Of a stretch of DNA of 64,000 bases, positions 60,486 to 64,000 are shown in pieces. The position numbers and the translations under genes were made by a program. Source of the stretch: Amblyornis subalaris (lineage: Eukaryota > Chordata > Aves > Passeriformes > Ptilonorhynchidae); assembly GCA_018881555.1 (NCBI GenBank), contig JACAXG010000026.1:6429965-6493964 (forward strand), given 5' to 3'. The notes under the pieces are model-generated. The model was not told where the DNA came from and searched no databases. It saw only the letters and a list, made by a program, of their open reading frames with translations. Position 1 is the stretch's first letter. Every line of letters starts with the position of its first letter.

Positions 60486-62587
60486 ATCTTACTGTCAGCA
60501 GCTATTTGACCTACCTAATTCCGCAGTTTCCTACCTCCTTTCTCCATGCTCATTATCAAGCAATAATCACTCTCTGTAGAGATCTGTCTGTCTGTAGAGA
60601 GCAGGCTTTATTGTTCCCCTGGTTTTGGTGGATACATAGCTTTTTCACTCGCTGGTCTCTTAATGACGATATTAATGGAAATTAATATTGCAAGCAAATA
60701 TTAAACATTTGGAAGGGTTGATATACCAATATATTTTACCCCCACCCACTAAATCTATTCCTTTCAAAATTGTTGGTGGATTTCGCTATCTTATGATGAT
60801 CAGCTACCACCATAGGCCCTTCAAGGAAATGCANCATTGCAATTTTATCGCTTTTAGAGCTATTCACATTATTTTGAAATAGTGTAACATAATAAAAATG
60901 TTTTATGTTGTTAAAATACCAACATTATGTCNGAAAGAGCAGGTTTTATTAAGAAGGTTCCATTTCAGGTAAATTTCAAATCTTTAAAATCTTTAATAGC
61001 AAACAAATTTAAGTGAGATAATTATTCTGTAGTAGTGAACTACTTACCATTCTCNTTGAGGTGTGATAAAGAATTGTTTTCTTGATTGCTTTCGCTATCT
61101 GAAACAATGCCACTTCTTTTGGATTGGCAGAAAACAAAGTGATAACAGTAACAATGAAAATATATTTATATTTCTTTCACTGGGTAGAAATAGGTTACTA
61201 GAAATAGGCAAACAATGCATAGGTAGNTTATTGTTAGTACATTGTTATGCAGCTAAATACAGTACTGCTGAATTGCAGCTATTTATTTTTCAAGCTGTTG
61301 GAATTGTGCTCTTTAGCAAAACAGACTATTCTCCAGAAATGTGTTTTTCTGTCACATGGAGGAAAGGAGTAGATGCATAAATGTATATAAATAGATATAT
61401 GACATTTCTTTCACCGCCTGGAGAAAGTACCACAATGTTTGTAAGAAAATTACATTTGTTATCTCAAACCGAGTGAGACTTACAAACGACTTTTTTTCCC
61501 CCCCCCTCAAATCACTGTAATGGCTTCAATGCCAGCTCTTAGCAATACCAAATACACCCATTCCACCAGGAGTATTAAAGTGCCACATGCATATTGAATT
61601 TCAGTTTGTGATCCGANTGTATTGTTCATCACAGCTTTCCTGTCTGTACTGAATATATGGTGTGTGATACCAGCCACNGGCCAAAGCAGGTGACTGTAGG
61701 TGACTGTGATGAAGTTGCATCTNATTGCATCAGCAGCAAGTTCAGAGCAGTGATCATTAGGCAGCCTTGCTCAAGCAGCAACTACATTTTTGGTGGACAC
61801 TTTTATTTTTCTAAGACCTTTTTATAGTGCCTCCCTTGACAGCATTTACTGTTGCAATGTTCAGTCTGGCTTTAGTTCATATTGATCACTCAGGGATCTT
61901 AAATTTAATTATAGGTTGGTAATTGCGACCACATTTAGTCCTGTCCAGCTCCTGTAGGTTTGACTATGCAATCAAATTAAAAACTCATCTCCTCTTCTGC
62001 TGTCGAGAGACAGCAGCTCACTTCTTTGGGGTATCTTGGCAGCTTTCTTTATATATGGCCAAATATAGCTATTTTTTTATCAGGGTAGGTGAAATAATTT
62101 GCTCTTTCTAGTAANCTTTATGATTGTTTTGATTTCTCCCAGCAGTTTGTATTTGTCAAGACACTCAGGACTGCAGGCTTATAGCACTATTAAGTTAGTA
62201 TAACCTTATGATAAAGAGCAATTCTTTTCTTAGATCGTTTTAGGATTGTCTGCACAAATGAAACTTTAAATGTGTTAGAAGCTTTATTCAGCACAAGAAG
62301 TTAAGTTATTCAGTGGCTTAGCCATTAACCTGTCAGAGGCCACCAAGAATTGGAACTAGAATAAAGTATAACCGTTTTCTAAGGAGCAAAAAGTATGAAC
62401 TAGAAGCAATTTGATAGTAGTTTGCAAACAGTCTGTGGTAAGAAGATAAATGCTGAAGAATTAAGCAAGTNTTGTTTGGTGGAATGTATCTATTTCTGTG
62501 ATATTGCATGAAAAATAATGAAAACATTTGTTTTATTGAACACACTTTTCATTCTTCAACAATCGATTTCAAATATTGATTTAACAG

Positions 62588-62635
62588 ATAATGTCTTAGA
62601 AAAAGAATTAGGAGACAGAGCGGAGCCAGATTACG
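62588..62635 (+). CDS. CHODL: Candidate in-frame 48-nt cassette exon of CHODL (predicted)
   Basis: This segment is preceded by a pyrimidine-containing tract ending TTAACAG and followed by GTAAGA, a near-consensus donor. It is 48 bases long and fits phase 1 on both sides. Inserted between exons 3 and 4 it adds DNVLEKELGDRAEPDY with no frame change. The residues are charged and polar, suiting an extracellular stalk. I do not recall this segment in the main mammalian protein, and transcript support cannot be checked here. It could be a lineage-specific or tissue-specific exon, or a chance match to splice rules in an AT-rich intron. Confidence 0.45.
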
Positions 62636-62887
62636 GTAAGAAATTTCGACACATTAAATTCAGTTGTATTGGTAAATACATAAGGGTGGCTTATAAGAAC
62701 CTCCAAAATGACTCAAATTTAACAGGCACAGTTAAGAACTGGAACANAGGAAAAATGAATCCTTCAGAGAGCAACAGCTACAAATATATGGCNGTTTTTC
62801 AGAATAACACTGCTCGTAATTCTTGTTCCAGATATAATTCCAATTTTGTAATAAAATCCTGTTTTACATGTACATATCCAGCAGTTT

Positions 62888-62893
62888 AATAAA
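62888..62893 (+). terminator. AATAAA polyadenylation signal after a possible alternative CHODL terminal exon
   Basis: A canonical AATAAA overlaps the TAA stop (62887-62889) of the frame that continues past the 62636 donor. It would serve a shortened transcript ending in intron 3. AT-rich introns contain this hexamer by chance, so use is unproven. Confidence 0.25.
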
Positions 62894-63013
62894 TCATAAA
62901 AATGTTCCTTTTNCCCATATAAATTAAGATGTAATTACTATTAATTTATTTAATAACAAAATGTCAATATTTTTTACTCACTATTTTCCTAAAATGTCTG
63001 ATCTCCTTTTCAG

Positions 63014-63097
63014 ATATTTTTCCAACAGTGCCAGCAGGAAATCCCTATGACACAAGCAAACCAGAAGATCAGTATCATATTATTGCTACTGAAACAG
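63014..63097 (+). CDS. CHODL: CHODL exon 4: membrane-proximal stalk
   Basis: The acceptor CTTTTCAG ends at 63013. Joined to the phase 1 base of exon 3, the frame reads DIFPTVPAGNP, then YDTSKPEDQYHIIATET. This matches the polar, Pro/Thr-rich stalk between the lectin domain and the transmembrane helix of chondrolectin. The exon is 84 bases and ends in phase 1 before GTGATG at 63098. Residue 215 is the last complete one. In the family the membrane helix starts shortly after this point, so it should be in the next exon beyond 64000. Confidence 0.85.
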
Positions 63098-64000
63098 GTG
63101 ATGTATTCATATGAATTTAGTGTTCTGGTAAAAATATTAACGATGGACTATGTTAAATTAATATTTCACAGTTTCCATTATTGTCAACGGGAAGAAACAG
63201 TCTGTTTCCCTGGGAAGTGCCCTGAAAATACATACATTTGAATAACNTTTCGAGAGTTTGTCTTAGTAGCTGTGGAAACAAATCATTTCCTTGCCTCCCC
63301 AAAGTCAGAATTCTAAGCACTGCGCCATAGCTCCCCAAGTACCCTGTGTTTTAAGGAACACCANGTGCTAAGAGGAGTTGAGTGCCTTGCTGAGATCCCT
63401 AGGAAAGACAANACTTGATATTTGGGAAGTGGATACCTACTGCCCAGGTGCTGTAATGCCCCTGGCTGCTTCATTTAGCAATCTCTCTTCTGAACGGAGT
63501 CTCNAGGCTCATGAAGAGTTGTAGCGTGGCCTTAGTCTGAGGAACTGAACATGTCTAAGGAGCAACTCTGGATTTTACAGGATTTCACCATGGGATTATG
63601 GAANGTGGGTGCTCTGTTTCCCCACAGGTTGTCTGGATTTGAGCTAGCTTCCTAACTGATGTTTCCATCATTTTTTAACTCAAAAGGAATTGATTTAGTG
63701 ATGAACTCTTTTTGAAATCAGTACTGATCTTGAAATCAGTAATACCATTTAATATAAATCATGCTAAAACTCTCTAAAACTCATAAACAACTCCAACCTG
63801 AATATTCACATTTATTCTTGTTAGTGAAAAATATTTTCAAAATAGGACAGTCTCCGCAATTTGTACATTAAATGTGTACTAGTATAANACATGGGCACAT
63901 AGTGGAAAATCGTACCATTCTGGAAGTCGCAGACCCCATCTTCTATCGTAGACAGGTAATAGAGTGTCGGCTTGTACCATTTTCCACTCCTTTTGTCCAG
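63098..64000 (+). other. CHODL: Start of CHODL intron 4
   Basis: The intron begins GTGATG after exon 4 and runs off the right edge. I see no coding exon, no CR1 copy and no transmembrane-encoding frame in this stretch. Several single unknown bases are present. Confidence 0.7.

Larger units (their letters stand above)
58856..63013 (+). other. CHODL: CHODL intron 3
   Basis: About 4.2 kb of AT-rich sequence. It contains a well-preserved plus-strand CR1 copy (59725-60485), a T/C homopolymer run near 61491-61508 and the candidate alternative exon at 62588-62635. Nothing else coding is recognised. Confidence 0.85.
42712..63097 (+). other. CHODL: CHODL gene (chondrolectin), 5' part: exons 1-4, 3' end outside the window
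   Basis: Four coding exons at 42712-42802, 57663-57975, 58698-58855 and 63014-63097 all have AG/GT intron borders. Their phases (1, 2, 1, 1) join into one 215-codon open frame plus one base. The product reads as signal peptide, single C-type lectin domain and start of an extracellular stalk. This is the order known for chondrolectin, a type I membrane protein of about 270 residues linked to muscle and motor-neuron biology. The lectin domain is recognisable at sequence level (for example HQPTANPGLGGPYLYQWNDD). Its paralogue layilin is the main alternative, but the exon 4 stalk (IFPTVP, then NPYDTSKPEDQYH, ending ATETG) fits chondrolectin better. The transmembrane and cytoplasmic exons are not in the window. 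No frameshift or internal stop is seen. Confidence 0.93.

Noticed and set aside
1..64000. CRISPR arrays, bacterial operons, tRNA or rRNA genes
   Set aside because: No regularly spaced repeats, no cloverleaf with A/B boxes and no rRNA text noticed; the composition and repeats are those of a bird nuclear genome.

Overview
This window looks like nuclear DNA of a bird, most likely a passerine. It is AT-rich and gene-poor. It carries many 3'-truncated CR1 LINE copies, most ending in the avian CR1 tail ending ATTCTATG or similar, and two copies of an LTR of a type I associate with avian endogenous retroviruses. There are no bacterial-type genes. Scattered single unknown bases, commoner toward the right end, point to a draft assembly.

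One protein-coding gene is recognised: CHODL (chondrolectin), a type I membrane protein with one C-type lectin domain, on the + strand. Exon 1 (ATG at 42712) lies in a CpG-rich, G-rich promoter island. It encodes the signal peptide. Exon 2 (57663-57975) and exon 3 (58698-58855) encode the lectin domain. Exon 4 (63014-63097) encodes the start of the extracellular stalk. The splice phases join without a break into 215 complete codons. The transmembrane helix and cytoplasmic tail must lie beyond the right edge.

Layout: 1-42290 is intergenic or far-upstream DNA holding CR1 remnants (50-440, 1000-1190, a nested pair at 17385-18530, 20436-20630, 26730-27020, 29576-30092), the two opposite-facing LTR copies (14970-15346 minus, 22065-22815 plus), low-complexity tracts and several perfect inverted repeats. 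From 42290 to 43080 is the CHODL promoter island and exon 1. Intron 1 (about 14.9 kb) holds further CR1 copies and an AT-rich microsatellite. Introns 2 and 3 are 0.7 and 4.2 kb, and intron 4 runs off the window.

The most interesting observation is in intron 3. A 48-base segment at 62588-62635 has an acceptor and a donor in exactly the right phases (1-1) to be inserted in frame between exons 3 and 4, adding 16 mostly charged residues to the stalk. If its donor is not used, the same frame stays open for 84 more codons to a stop at 62887-62889 that overlaps an AATAAA signal. That could give a lectin isoform with no membrane anchor. Both are predictions from sequence and need transcript evidence.
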